This document shows positions 34,364 to 43,847 of a stretch of DNA of 64,000 nucleotides, piece by piece. Each line of letters opens with the position of its first letter. Position 1 is the stretch's first letter. The notes under the pieces were generated by a model. That model ran no database searches. It was not told the DNA's origin and saw only the letters and a list, made by a program, of their open reading frames with translations. The stretch lies in assembly GCA_934481345.1 (NCBI GenBank), contig CAKSPF010000001.1, positions 372,001 through 436,000 on the forward strand. The letters are read 5' to 3'. A program made the translations under genes and the position numbers. The stretch is from an uncultured Clostridia bacterium (lineage in GTDB: Bacteria; Bacillota; Clostridia; UMGS1810).

Positions 34364-34393
34364 GGTGCCTCTGATATAACAGGGCACCGATTT
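34364..34393 (+). promoter_or_regulatory. htpG leader hairpin
   Basis: GGTGCC (34364-34369) pairs with GGCACC (34383-34388) and is followed by GATTTTTAC, like a weak attenuator immediately after the start site and before the htpG RBS. Confidence 0.45.
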
Positions 34394-34411
34394 TTACGGG
34401 AGTGATGAAAA

Positions 34412-36217
34412 ATGGCTAAAGGTAAAATTTCAGTACATACAGATAACCTGCTGCCTATAATCAAAAAATGGCTGTATTCCGACAGTGATATATTTTTAAG
34501 AGAGCTTGTTTCAAACGCTCAGGACGCAGTGATGAAGCTCAAAAAGCTTTCTGCCATAGGCGAAGCCGATGTTGACGGTAAATTTGAAATAAAAGTGGAG
34601 CTTGACAAGGAAAACAGTATAATAACTGTCAGCGATAACGGAATCGGTATGACAGAGGACGAAGTTGAAAAATATATTAATCAGGTTGCATTTTCGGGTG
34701 CTGAAGAATTTATCAAAAAATACGAAAATGAAAAAGATGAAAAAAGCAGAATAATCGGTCATTTCGGACTGGGATTTTACAGTGCGTTCATGGCTGCATC
34801 CGAGGTTGAGATAGATACCCTTTCTTACAAAGGCGGCGCAAAAGCCGTGCACTGGGTAAGCGACGGAGGCACGGAATATGAGATTTCCGACGGAGAAAGA
34901 ACAGAACGCGGAACCACAATAACCCTGCATATTTCCGAGGACTCAAAAGAATTTCTGGAGATTTACAAGTTAAGAGAAATCCTTAATAAATACTGTGCGT
35001 TTCTGCCTGTCGAAATATATCTTACAGACAAGAGCAATACCGAGGACAAGGAAATCTCCCCCATTAACGATACAAATCCGCTCTGGCTCAAAAATCCGTC
35101 GGAATGTACCGAGGAGGACTACAAGAGCTTTTATCACAAGGTATTTTTTGATATGAACGATCCGCTTTTCTGGATTCACCTGAATGTCGATTTTCCGTTC
35201 AACTTAAAGGGTATACTTTATTTCCCGAAGCTCAATCACGAATTTCAGAGTATAGAAGGACAGATAAAGCTGTATAACAACCAGGTATTTATAGCAGACA
35301 ACATAAAAGAGGTCATTCCTGAATACTTAATGCTGCTAAAAGGCGTAATCGACTGCCCCGACCTTCCGCTTAACGTATCAAGAAGCTTTTTGCAGAACGA
35401 CGGATATGTGGCAAAGGTTTCGGCTCATATAACAAAGAAGGTTGCAGACAAGCTCAATGCCATTTACAAAAATGACAAAGACGAATTTGCAAAATACTGG
35501 GACGATATAAATCCGTTTATAAAATACGGCTGTATGCGTGATGACAAATTTTATGACAGAGTTAAGGATATCATCCTGTTTAAAAAGCTTGACGGCAGCT
35601 ATGTATCGCTGAAAGAACTTACAGACAGCGAAACAAAAGAAGTTTTCTACGTTACGGACGAAAATTCACAAAGTCAGTACATAGAGCTTTTAAAGACCGA
35701 GGGAATTGAACCGGTGCTTCTGAACAACATGATAGACAACCACTTTTCAAGCTTTATTGAATACAAGATTTCCGATGTTAAGTTTAAAAGGGTTGACTCC
35801 TACATTGCCGACAGCTTAAAAGACAGCGGCGAGGACTCCAAAGAAACCGACAAAGAAATAGAAGAGCTTTTCACTTCATATGCAAACGGCGCGAAAGTAA
35901 GTGTGGAAAAGCTTAAATCCGAAAAAATCCCTGCAATGTATATATTGAGCGAGGAAGCAAGACGAATGGAGGAAATGCAGAAGATGTACGGCGGAATGAA
36001 TTTGCCGAACATGCCGAAGCCTGAGGAAACGCTTATAATAAATGCAAACAATCCACTTGTAAACAAGGCTTTGAATGCAGAAAATACCGAGCTTAAAGAC
36101 CTCGTGTGCAAAAACATTGTGGATATGGCAAAGCTGTCGCACAACACCTTAAACGGTGATGACAAGGCGGCCTTTCTCGAAAGAAACAGCGAAATCATGA
36201 ATATGCTGCTTAAATAA
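34412..36217 (+). CDS. htpG: Chaperone HtpG (Hsp90)
   Basis: A 601-aa ATP-dependent chaperone dimer. The GHKL ATPase domain carries FLRELVSNAQDAVMKLKKL (Glu/Asn catalytic and Mg sites), VSDNGIGMTEDEVEKYINQVA and IGHFGLGFYSAF. The middle domain has the catalytic-loop Arg in LPLNVSRSFLQND. A C-terminal dimerisation region follows. The spacing and length are normal. It is monocistronic, between its own promoter and terminator. Confidence 0.98.
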   Translation: MAKGKISVHTDNLLPIIKKWLYSDSDIFLRELVSNAQDAVMKLKKLSAIGEADVDGKFEIKVELDKENSIITVSDNGIGMTEDEVEKYINQVAFSGAEEFIKKYENEKDEKSRIIGHFGLGFYSAFMAASEVEIDTLSYKGGAKAVHWVSDGGTEYEISDGERTERGTTITLHISEDSKEFLEIYKLREILNKYCAFLPVEIYLTDKSNTEDKEISPINDTNPLWLKNPSECTEEDYKSFYHKVFFDMNDPLFWIHLNVDFPFNLKGILYFPKLNHEFQSIEGQIKLYNNQVFIADNIKEVIPEYLMLLKGVIDCPDLPLNVSRSFLQNDGYVAKVSAHITKKVADKLNAIYKNDKDEFAKYWDDINPFIKYGCMRDDKFYDRVKDIILFKKLDGSYVSLKELTDSETKEVFYVTDENSQSQYIELLKTEGIEPVLLNNMIDNHFSSFIEYKISDVKFKRVDSYIADSLKDSGEDSKETDKEIEELFTSYANGAKVSVEKLKSEKIPAMYILSEEARRMEEMQKMYGGMNLPNMPKPEETLIINANNPLVNKALNAENTELKDLVCKNIVDMAKLSHNTLNGDDKAAFLERNSEIMNMLLK

Positions 36218-36235
36218 CATTTTACACATTAAAAG

Positions 36236-36265
36236 AACGGAGAGCAATAGCTTTCCGTTTTTTTA
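36236..36265 (+). terminator. Terminator after htpG
   Basis: AACGGAGAGC pairs with GCTTTCCGTT around a short loop, followed by TTTTTATT. Confidence 0.85.
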
Positions 36266-36299
36266 TTAATATAAATATTTCTAAATTATTACAAAAATA

Positions 36300-36328
36300 T
36301 TGCATTTTGATTTTTTTTATTGTATAAT
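36300..36328 (+). promoter_or_regulatory. Promoter of yfcE-birA-coaX-decarboxylase operon
   Basis: TTGCAT (36300-36305), 17-nt spacer, TATAAT (36323-36328) with a TG before the -10. Confidence 0.85.
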
Positions 36329-36351
36329 TAGTAACTGAGGTGAATTTTGAA

Positions 36352-36819
36352 TTGAAACTTCTTATTATAAGTGACACTCACCGCAGAATTGACAATGCAG
36401 AGGACTTAATCCGCCGCATAAAGCCCGACTACGTTTTACATCTGGGTGATGTATGCGAGGACTGCGTAAATCTTCAAAAAATGTTTCAAAATCAGGTAAT
36501 TATCAGCGTTATGGGAAACAATGATTACCCGGAAAGATACCCCGACATACCTTACGAAAGAGTTTTTACACTCGGCAAAAAGAAATTCTTTATGTGCCAC
36601 GGTCATAAATACGGTGTAAAGCTCGGTCTTGAAAGACTTGCATTAAGGGCAGAGGAACTCGGAGCCGACATTGCTCTGTACGGGCACACACACTTTAAAT
36701 ATCTTGACATTTCCGATGAAATGATAATTTTAAATCCCGGCTCGGTAAGGTCATACGGAGTAATAGAAATTGACGGAGAAAACGTCAAAGCAAGGTTGGG
36801 AAACTATGAACAAAGATAA
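36352..36819 (+). CDS. YfcE/MJ0936-type metallophosphoesterase
   Basis: A 155-aa calcineurin-fold phosphodiesterase. Metal-binding motifs appear in order: LLIISDTHRRID (DxH), VLHLGDVCED (GD), VMGNNDYPE (GNxD), FMCHGHKYG (GHxH-like) and LYGHTHFK (GHTH). A TTG start at 36352 is chosen with GAGGTG 9 nt upstream; a GTG four codons earlier overlaps that RBS. It heads an operon and overlaps birA by 14 nt. Confidence 0.93.
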   Translation: MKLLIISDTHRRIDNAEDLIRRIKPDYVLHLGDVCEDCVNLQKMFQNQVIISVMGNNDYPERYPDIPYERVFTLGKKKFFMCHGHKYGVKLGLERLALRAEELGADIALYGHTHFKYLDISDEMIILNPGSVRSYGVIEIDGENVKARLGNYEQR

Positions 36820-37762
36820 AATACTAAAGCTCCTCAAAGAAAACAGCGGTGAGTTTATATCCGGAGAAAGAATAAGCGAATTTCTGGGCATTACGCGCGG
36901 CGGAGTATGGAAAAGCATAAAATCGCTCCGCAGCAACGGTTATATGATAGAATCGGTGACGAACAAGGGCTACAGACTGATAAACAACGTATGCAGGCTC
37001 TCCGAGGCGGCCGTAAGGGCAAACATGGGTGCGTCGCAGCTCGGAAGCAGGCTTGTTTATTGCGATACGGTGACTTCAACGTTTGACACGCTCGCAGGAC
37101 TTGAACCGTCCGAGGGACTTACTGTTCTGGCGGCGCATCAGACAAACGGAAGAGGACGGCTCGGCAGAAGCTGGGCAAGCAACGAGGGCGGAATATATTT
37201 TTCATTTTTGCTGCTGCCGCCTATTAAAGCGGAAACGGCGCCGTTCATCACGCTTATATGTGCCCTCGGAGTATACAGAGCGCTCAGCCGATATGCCAAA
37301 TGCGGCATAAAATGGCCGAATGACATAGTTTCGGACGGCAAAAAGCTATGCGGAATACTGACAAAAACAAATCTCTGCGAAAGCGATATAGAAAGCGTAG
37401 CGGTGGGCATAGGTGTAAATGCAAACATCACTTCGTTTGCAAAAGAGCTTACAAATGCCTCCTCGCTGAAGCTGATATGCAAAAAAGATATTGATGAAAA
37501 CAAGCTTTTTGCGGAAATAATAAATGAAATTGACAATGCCTACTACCACATGAAAAGAAGCGAAGTACTGGCTGAATACAAAAAAGCGTGCGTAAACCTT
37601 CTGAGCGAGGTTGCGGTTCATTTCAAAGACGGCAGAGAAACCGTCCGCGGCACATGCACGGACATTCTGCCCGACGGTTCGATAAATGTGGATTTGGGCG
37701 ATAAAACGATAAATGTAAACTCCGGCGAGGTTTCGGTACGCGGAATTTACGGATATGCATGA
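36806..37762 (+). CDS. birA: Biotin operon repressor / biotin-protein ligase
   Basis: A 318-aa bifunctional protein. The N-terminal winged helix (KDKILKLLKENSGEFISGERISEFLGITRGGVWK) binds DNA; the catalytic domain has GRGRLGRSWAS, which binds biotinyl-AMP, and IKWPNDIVSDGKKLCGIL. It attaches biotin to carboxylase carrier domains and represses biotin genes. The start at 36806 overlaps the upstream gene by 14 nt. Its neighbour is coaX, a common clostridial pairing. Confidence 0.96.
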   Translation: MNKDKILKLLKENSGEFISGERISEFLGITRGGVWKSIKSLRSNGYMIESVTNKGYRLINNVCRLSEAAVRANMGASQLGSRLVYCDTVTSTFDTLAGLEPSEGLTVLAAHQTNGRGRLGRSWASNEGGIYFSFLLLPPIKAETAPFITLICALGVYRALSRYAKCGIKWPNDIVSDGKKLCGILTKTNLCESDIESVAVGIGVNANITSFAKELTNASSLKLICKKDIDENKLFAEIINEIDNAYYHMKRSEVLAEYKKACVNLLSEVAVHFKDGRETVRGTCTDILPDGSINVDLGDKTINVNSGEVSVRGIYGYA

Positions 37763-37776
37763 AAGGATTTTTTACA

Positions 37777-38556
37777 ATGATACTTCTGATAGATGTGGGC
37801 AACACCAACGTAACTATAGGATTAAGCGACGGCGGAAAAATAACGGCAAGCTGGCGCATGACTACAAACCGTGAGCTTACAAGCGACGAGATAGGTATGA
37901 TAATGCGTAACTATTTTTCGCTCGGCGGAGTTGACGCAAAGGACATAAAAGGAACAATAATTTCCTCGGTTGTGCCGCCGATTATGTATTCCCTCACCCA
38001 TGCGGTAAGAAAATACATAGGCACAGAGCCGATTATCGTAAACAGCAAATCAAAAATGGACTTGATTTTAAAATATGACAATCCAAAGGAGATAGGCGCA
38101 GACAGGCTTGTAAATGCCGTAGGTGCGCTCAAAAAGTACAAACCGCCTTTTATTATAATAGACTTCGGAACGGCAACGACATTTTGCGCGGTAAGCGACA
38201 AGCGCGAGTACCTCGGCGGTGTGATACTTCCGGGAATAAAGATAAGCCTGAACGCACTGGTGGAAAAAACCGCAAAGCTTCCTAAAATCGAAATCGCAAA
38301 GCCCGAAAAAGTAATAGGCACAAACACGGTAGAAAGCATGCAGTCCGGCATGTACTACGGCTATACGGGCAGTGTGGACAACATAGTAAACAAGATGAAA
38401 TCGGAGCTTGGAAATGCCGCAGTTATCGCAACCGGCGGACTTGCGCGCATGATTTCAAAAGAGTCCGAAACCATTGACATTATAGACTCCAACCTCACAT
38501 TGGAAGGTCTGATGGCTATCTATGACAACGAAACAAAGGAGGAAAAAGCAAATTGA
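37777..38556 (+). CDS. coaX: Type III pantothenate kinase
   Basis: A 259-aa ASKHA-fold kinase, first step of CoA synthesis. Motifs: LLIDVGNTNVTIGL (phosphate 1), EIGADRLVNAVGA and IIDFGTATTF (phosphate 2), and YLGGVILPGI. These enzymes need a monovalent cation and are not feedback-inhibited by CoA. AAAGGA lies 9 nt upstream of the ATG at 37777. It overlaps the decarboxylase start. Confidence 0.97.
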   Translation: MILLIDVGNTNVTIGLSDGGKITASWRMTTNRELTSDEIGMIMRNYFSLGGVDAKDIKGTIISSVVPPIMYSLTHAVRKYIGTEPIIVNSKSKMDLILKYDNPKEIGADRLVNAVGALKKYKPPFIIIDFGTATTFCAVSDKREYLGGVILPGIKISLNALVEKTAKLPKIEIAKPEKVIGTNTVESMQSGMYYGYTGSVDNIVNKMKSELGNAAVIATGGLARMISKESETIDIIDSNLTLEGLMAIYDNETKEEKAN

Positions 38557-39992
38557 AATCTCCGATTTTTTCCGGTTTATATAAATATGCAAAAATGCAG
38601 AGAATACCTTTTAATGCCCCGGGGCACAAAGGCAAAATAAATATGCGTACCCGTTCTCTGAGCAGCCTTGATTTATACGGTTCTTCCAAAGACGGCGACT
38701 GTCTTAACCTGAAGGAGCTTACGGCGGTAAGCGAGGACGAGATAAGCAGAATGTACAAAACGTGCCGTACAATGTATTTAAGAAACGGAGCAACAGGCGG
38801 CATATACGCAATGCTCGGCGCATATTTAAGGCGCGGCGACAAGGTGATAATCGACAGAAGCTGTCACAGAGCCGTTATTAACGGCATTATCATTCAGGGA
38901 CTTGAGCCTGTATTTGTAAAAAGGCCGTACAACTACCAGTATTCGATTGACGGCGGAATTGACGCTGAAGCGCTGGAAAGAGCAATAATATCAAACAGGG
39001 ACGCAAAAGCCGTGCTGATAACATCTCCAACCTACTTCGGCGTGGTATCGGACATCAAAAAAATTGCCTCGCTTGTACACGGCTACGGTATGAAGCTACT
39101 CGTTGACGAGGCTCTCGGAGCACATTTCGGCTTTTCAAAAAACTTTCCGCGTCCGTCTGTACTTCTCGGTGCGGATTTATCCGTCCAGAGCGCGCACAAA
39201 ACTCTCGGTTCATTCGGAGGCGGAGCGCTTTTGCACATAAACGACCCGGACATTGACTTTCAGCGGATAACCGACATAGCGCGTATGTATGAAACAGCCG
39301 CGGCTTCTCCCGCACTTTTATGTACGCTTGAAAATGCGGTATACTATGCCTTTGAAAACGCAGAGAAATTTGACGAATTATATGAAGAAATCACAAAATG
39401 CCGCAAGGTAATATGCGAAAACACATCCATACGCTGGCTCGGCGATGAGCTCTGCGGAACGGACAATATATACGAAACAGACCCGTCAAGGATAGTGCTT
39501 AATTTTACTCATGCAAAAATGAGCGGCTATGAGGCGGCGGATTTTCTGCGTAAAAAGTACAATATAGAAGTGGAATCCGCAAGCGGAAACAATGCCGTAT
39601 GTCTTGCAAGCATCTATAATTCGCGCAAGGAAATACACAAGCTGTTTCATGCACTGGCGGCGCTTTCCAAAAATGTGACAAAGAAAAAAATTGTAATTGA
39701 CGAAATCATGACCGATACCGACAGCGGAGATATGGATTTGCGCCTTACGCCGGAAAAGGCATTCAATGCGTCAAGCGATTTTGTACCGGCGGATATGTCG
39801 CTCGACAGAATAAACAAAAGAATTATTTACAGAATGCCCGATGAAATCCCGATTATTTTGCCGGGCGAAAAAATCAAAAACCGTCATCTTATGGAAATAA
39901 CACGCATACTCAAGTCCGACGGAACGGTAAAAGGACTTGCACCGGACAACAGAATTGAAGTTGTCGGAATAACGGACTCATTCGGCATTTGA
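38553..39992 (+). CDS. PLP-dependent Orn/Lys/Arg decarboxylase family protein
   Basis: A 479-aa fold-type I PLP enzyme, the short form without the N-terminal response-regulator-like wing of E. coli LdcI/AdiA. The opening RIPFNAPGHKG and the PLP-lysine motif SAHKTLGSF (K216) are diagnostic, with DEALGAHF carrying the PLP-pyridine Asp. Substrate may be arginine, lysine or ornithine, leading to polyamines. It uses a TTG start at 38553, with AAAGGAGG 10 nt upstream, overlapping the coaX stop by 4 nt. Confidence 0.93.
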   Translation: MKSPIFSGLYKYAKMQRIPFNAPGHKGKINMRTRSLSSLDLYGSSKDGDCLNLKELTAVSEDEISRMYKTCRTMYLRNGATGGIYAMLGAYLRRGDKVIIDRSCHRAVINGIIIQGLEPVFVKRPYNYQYSIDGGIDAEALERAIISNRDAKAVLITSPTYFGVVSDIKKIASLVHGYGMKLLVDEALGAHFGFSKNFPRPSVLLGADLSVQSAHKTLGSFGGGALLHINDPDIDFQRITDIARMYETAAASPALLCTLENAVYYAFENAEKFDELYEEITKCRKVICENTSIRWLGDELCGTDNIYETDPSRIVLNFTHAKMSGYEAADFLRKKYNIEVESASGNNAVCLASIYNSRKEIHKLFHALAALSKNVTKKKIVIDEIMTDTDSGDMDLRLTPEKAFNASSDFVPADMSLDRINKRIIYRMPDEIPIILPGEKIKNRHLMEITRILKSDGTVKGLAPDNRIEVVGITDSFGI

Positions 39993-39997
39993 TTTTT

Positions 39998-40026
39998 TTG
40001 ACAACGCGGACGTTTTATGTTATTAT
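39998..40026 (+). promoter_or_regulatory. gltX-glnS promoter
   Basis: TTGACA (39998-40003), 17-nt spacer, TATTAT (40021-40026). The leader is only about 25 nt, so no T-box is present. Confidence 0.88.
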
Positions 40027-40057
40027 AAAAGATATATTTTAATTAAAGGGTGGTACA

Positions 40058-41710
40058 ATGGATTACAACAAACTTGCACAGCTTCTGTTTCCTGATATAG
40101 ACAAGACCTGTGAGGATTACGAAAATCAATTTCCGTCACGCGATTTGCCCGAGGGCGCCAAGGTTACGAGATTTGCGCCGAGTCCCACGGGATTTCTGCA
40201 TATAGGCGGACTTTTCGCGGCGCTCATATCCGAGAGAATTGCTCACCAGAGCGGCGGAAGATTTATATTGAGAATAGAGGACACCGACAAAAAACGCGAA
40301 GTTGAAAACGGTGTTTCCAAAATAATAGAGGGTTTGAACGCGTTCGGCATCAGAATAGACGAAGGCTTTACGGATTTTGATGTTCAGCAGGGCGAATACG
40401 GTCCGTACAAGCAAAGCGAGAGAGAAAAGATATACAAATGCTTTGCAAAATCACTTGTGGAAAAAGGATATGCGTATCCGTGCTTCTGCAGCGAGGAAAC
40501 TCTCTCCGAGCTGAGAGAAAAGCAGGAGGCGGCAAAGCAGCTTCCCGGATACTACGGCGAATATGCGCTGTGCAGAAATCTGAGCTACGAACAAATTGAA
40601 GAAAACATAAAGGCAGGCAAGCCGTATGTTTTAAGGCTGAAATCTCCGGGCGACGAAAGCAGGCGCATATCATTCAAGGACGGTATCCGCGGCAAAATAG
40701 AAATGCCGGAAAACATTACCGATGTTGTCATACTGAAATCGGACGGAATACCGACGTATCACTTTGCACATGTGGTAGACGACCACCTCATGCGCACGAC
40801 CAACGTAATAAGAGGCGACGAGTGGATTTCTTCAGTGCCCATTCATTTGCAGATGTTTTATCTGCTGGGCTTCAAGCCGCCGAAATACGCGCACATAGCG
40901 CCGATTATGAAAGAGGACGACGGCGGAAAGCGCAAAATTTCCAAGAGAAAAGACCCCGAGGCTGCCGTAACTTGGTACATTGACGAGGGTTATCCGGTAG
41001 ACGGAGTTATAGAATACCTGTTAAATCTTGCAAACTACACGTTTGAGGATTTCAGACGCGCAAACAAAAATGCACCGTGGACGGATTTCAAGCTTGAAAT
41101 GAACAAAATGAGCAATTCGGGCGCGCTGTTTGACTTAGTAAAGTTAAATGACATATGCAAAAACAAAATTGCATCATACACCGCCGAAAAGGTATACGCA
41201 CTTGCAGCAGAGTGGGCAAAGGTATATGACAGCGAGCTCTATACCATGCTTACAAGAGATGAGGCATATTCCACAGCAATGTTCAACTTCGACAGAAATC
41301 CGGACAAGCCGAGAAAAGACATCGGAAAGTGGTCTGAAGTGCGGAATGCTTTTTCGTTCATGTTCGACGAGCTTTTTGAAAACAAATATGATGAGATACA
41401 AAATGTATCAAAAGAGGATATATTAAACATACTTAATCTGTACCCCGATATGTATGACGAAACTCAGGACGGAAACGAATGGTTCGGAACGCTTAAAGAT
41501 TTGGCGGAAAAAACAGGCTTTGCGCGCGAGGTTAAGGAATACAAGAAAAACCCCGACGCATACAAGGGCCATGTGGGCGACGTGAGCAACGTAATAAGAG
41601 TTGCCGTAACCGGCAGAACAAAATCTCCCGACCTGTATTCCATCATGAAAACAATGGGCAAAGAAAGAGTATTAAAAAGAATTTTAATGTATAAAGGGGA
41701 GCTTGACTAA
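40058..41710 (+). CDS. gltX: Glutamyl-tRNA synthetase
   Basis: A 550-aa class I synthetase. HIGH is represented by PTGFLHIGGLF and KMSKS by KISKRKDPEA. The catalytic domain has the GluRS pattern FILRIEDTDKKREVE and SDGIPTYHFAHVVDDHLM. The C-terminal anticodon-binding domain is present. It charges tRNA-Glu; whether it also mischarges tRNA-Gln cannot be seen. Its stop overlaps the glnS start, so the two genes are coupled. Confidence 0.96.
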   Translation: MDYNKLAQLLFPDIDKTCEDYENQFPSRDLPEGAKVTRFAPSPTGFLHIGGLFAALISERIAHQSGGRFILRIEDTDKKREVENGVSKIIEGLNAFGIRIDEGFTDFDVQQGEYGPYKQSEREKIYKCFAKSLVEKGYAYPCFCSEETLSELREKQEAAKQLPGYYGEYALCRNLSYEQIEENIKAGKPYVLRLKSPGDESRRISFKDGIRGKIEMPENITDVVILKSDGIPTYHFAHVVDDHLMRTTNVIRGDEWISSVPIHLQMFYLLGFKPPKYAHIAPIMKEDDGGKRKISKRKDPEAAVTWYIDEGYPVDGVIEYLLNLANYTFEDFRRANKNAPWTDFKLEMNKMSNSGALFDLVKLNDICKNKIASYTAEKVYALAAEWAKVYDSELYTMLTRDEAYSTAMFNFDRNPDKPRKDIGKWSEVRNAFSFMFDELFENKYDEIQNVSKEDILNILNLYPDMYDETQDGNEWFGTLKDLAEKTGFAREVKEYKKNPDAYKGHVGDVSNVIRVAVTGRTKSPDLYSIMKTMGKERVLKRILMYKGELD

Positions 41711-43356
41711 TGGACACACCTTCAAATTTTATACACGAAGCTATAGAAAAAGACCTTGCGGACGGCGTATATACCAAGGTTCAGACGCGTTTTCCGCCCG
41801 AACCGAACGGCTATCTGCACATCGGTCATGTAAAGGCTATAAACATTGACTTTTCGACTGCAAAAAAATACGGCGGTACATGCAATTTAAGACTTGACGA
41901 CACAAACCCCACAAAAGAGGACGTAGAATACGTTGACTCCATAATGGAGGACATCAAGTGGCTCGGATTTCAGTGGGACAACGTGTACTATGCGTCCGAC
42001 TATTTTCCGGAAATATACAAATGCGCCGTTAAGCTTATAAAAAAAGGTCTTGCATACGTTGACGACCTCTCCGCCGAGGAAATAAGGCAGTACAGGGGAA
42101 CACTCACCGAGCCGGGCAAAGAGAGTCCTTACAGAAACAGAAGCATTGAGGAAAACCTCGACTTATTTGAGAGAATGACAAACGGCGAGTTTGAAACAGG
42201 TTCAAAGGTCTTAAGAGCAAAAATAGACATGACCTCCGGCAACATAAACATGCGCGATCCCGTTATATACAGAGTTCTTCACGCAGAGCATCACCGCACC
42301 GGCAACAAGTGGTGCGTATACCCGATGTACGACTTTGCACATCCGATTTCGGATACTGCCGAGGGCGTGACTCATTCGCTGTGTTCACTCGAATTTGAGG
42401 ACCACAGACCGCTCTACGACTGGGTTTTAAAGGCATGCGAATACCCGGTTCCGTCAAGGCAGATAGAGTTTGCAAGGCTCAACCTTACAAACACCCTGAC
42501 GAGCAAAAGAAAATGCTTAAAGCTCGTAAAGGACGGCATAGTGGACGGCTGGGACGACCCGAGAATGTCTACCATATGCGCCATGAGAAGAAAGGGCTAC
42601 CCTGCCGAAGCGCTTATTGACTTTGTGGAGAGAATAGGTGTTGCAAAGGCTTTCAGCGTAGTTGACTACCAGATGCTTGAGCACTGCGTAAGAGAAAATC
42701 TCAACTTAAAGGCTCCGCGTGCAATGGCTGTTTTAAATCCGTTAAAGGTTACGATAGAAAACTATCCGGAAGGCGAAAGCGAGCTTTTGCCTGTGGATAT
42801 TAATCCGAATGACGAGAACGCAGGCACAAAGAATGTTTCATTCTCAAAAAATATATACATTGAGAAAGAAGACTTCATGGAGGTTCCGGTAAAAGGCTAC
42901 AAACGCTTAACTCCCGACAACGAAGTTCGATTAAAAGGTGCTTACTTCATCAAGGTAAAAGAAATATTAAAGGACGAAAACGGCGAAGTAACAGAGCTTA
43001 TCTGCACATACGACCCTGCATCAAAGGGCGGAAATTCGCCTGACGGCAGAAAAGTCAAGGGAACAATTCAGTGGGTTGACGCAAACAACTGCTTAAATGC
43101 TACCGTAAACATGTATGACAAGCTGTTTTTGACATCAAACCCCGGCGAGCTTGAAGATTACCTTGACAATCTCAATCCGGATTCGCTTAAGGTACTCAAA
43201 AACTGCAAAATTGACGCAGACCTTGCAGACGCAAAGCCGGGCGACAGCTTCCAGTTTATGCGTAACGGATATTTTACTGTCGACAAATACTCGTCAAAGG
43301 AAAACATCATATTTAACCTGACAGCAACGCTGAAGGATTCCTTTAAAATAAAATAA
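41710..43356 (+). CDS. glnS: Glutaminyl-tRNA synthetase
   Basis: A 548-aa class I synthetase of the eukaryotic-like GlnRS/GluRS type. Motifs: FPPEPNGYLHIGHVKAI (HIGH), NLRLDDTNPTKEDVEYV, and TSKRKCLKLV as the KMSKS equivalent; a two-barrel anticodon-binding domain forms the C-terminus. GlnRS is patchy among Firmicutes and usually thought to be acquired; here it is coupled to gltX and convergent to gatBAC, so the organism has both direct and potentially indirect routes. Confidence 0.96.
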   Translation: MDTPSNFIHEAIEKDLADGVYTKVQTRFPPEPNGYLHIGHVKAINIDFSTAKKYGGTCNLRLDDTNPTKEDVEYVDSIMEDIKWLGFQWDNVYYASDYFPEIYKCAVKLIKKGLAYVDDLSAEEIRQYRGTLTEPGKESPYRNRSIEENLDLFERMTNGEFETGSKVLRAKIDMTSGNINMRDPVIYRVLHAEHHRTGNKWCVYPMYDFAHPISDTAEGVTHSLCSLEFEDHRPLYDWVLKACEYPVPSRQIEFARLNLTNTLTSKRKCLKLVKDGIVDGWDDPRMSTICAMRRKGYPAEALIDFVERIGVAKAFSVVDYQMLEHCVRENLNLKAPRAMAVLNPLKVTIENYPEGESELLPVDINPNDENAGTKNVSFSKNIYIEKEDFMEVPVKGYKRLTPDNEVRLKGAYFIKVKEILKDENGEVTELICTYDPASKGGNSPDGRKVKGTIQWVDANNCLNATVNMYDKLFLTSNPGELEDYLDNLNPDSLKVLKNCKIDADLADAKPGDSFQFMRNGYFTVDKYSSKENIIFNLTATLKDSFKIK

Positions 43357-43362
43357 TTATTT

Positions 43363-43395
43363 TTAACCCTCGCCTCAGGCTGAGGGTTAAATTTT
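43363..43395 (+). terminator. Terminator after glnS
   Basis: TTAACCCTC/GAGGGTTAA stem followed by ATTTTT. Confidence 0.9.
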
Positions 43396-43523
43396 TCAGG
43401 AGGGATTTTCGGATGATGATGTAACTGCATTGGGATTGTACTGTACAGATTTCATTATTTGCATCACAAATAATTTTCTATACAATAGGTTTGATACTTT
43501 TGTGGGTATTTGGTATTTAATGC

Positions 43524-43560
43524 AAAACAAAAATAACACCTGCTCAATCCGGCAGGTGTT
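43524..43560 (-). terminator. Terminator of the 44-aa membrane protein gene
   Basis: AACACCTGC/GCAGGTGTT stem with a minus-strand tail ATTTTTGTTTTG. Confidence 0.85.
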
Positions 43561-43582
43561 ATTGAAAATAAAAAATATTATT

Positions 43583-43717
43583 TTACTCAGTGAATAAAGC
43601 AACTATACATACAACAACGAAAATAAATATGGCTGTGAGAATTGATGATAAACATCCCATATAATCACCATTTCCTGAACCACCGCCGGAATTTTTAAAT
43701 TCAAAAAATTCATTCAT
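43583..43717 (-). CDS. 44-aa single-helix membrane microprotein
   Basis: Short gene with AAAGGTG 8 nt upstream of the ATG at 43717 and a terminator 23 nt after the stop. The product has an acidic, Gly-rich N-terminus (MNEFFEFKNSGGGSGNGDY) and one strongly hydrophobic helix (ILTAIFIFVVVCIVALF). No family is recognised. It lies downstream of gatB and a short sequence relic. Confidence 0.65.
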   Translation of the reverse strand: MNEFFEFKNSGGGSGNGDYMGCLSSILTAIFIFVVVCIVALFTE

Positions 43718-43737
43718 ATAGATATCACCTTTTAGCT

Positions 43738-43836
43738 TTATCCGTCTTTCAGTATTCTGTACGTATTATTAATGGCATTTGTATTTTTAACGTAATAACC
43801 TTCACCATTAGATTCTATTGCTGATATTTCAAGGTT
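43738..43836 (-). pseudogene. Short relic of a coding sequence
   Basis: Between gatB and the microprotein gene the minus strand is open for 32 codons (including IESNGEGYYVKNTNAINNTY) ending in a stop, with no start codon or RBS. The amino-acid text looks protein-like, so I regard it as the 3' end of a lost gene, with low confidence. Confidence 0.3.
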
Positions 43837-43847
43837 TTATTTAATTC

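Noticed and set aside
34322..34412. CIRCE or CtsR operator in front of htpG
   Set aside because: Neither the CIRCE inverted repeat nor a CtsR-type heptad repeat is present.
43396..43602. A 68-codon minus-strand frame downstream of glnS
   Set aside because: It spans two terminators and the stop of the 44-aa gene and has no RBS.
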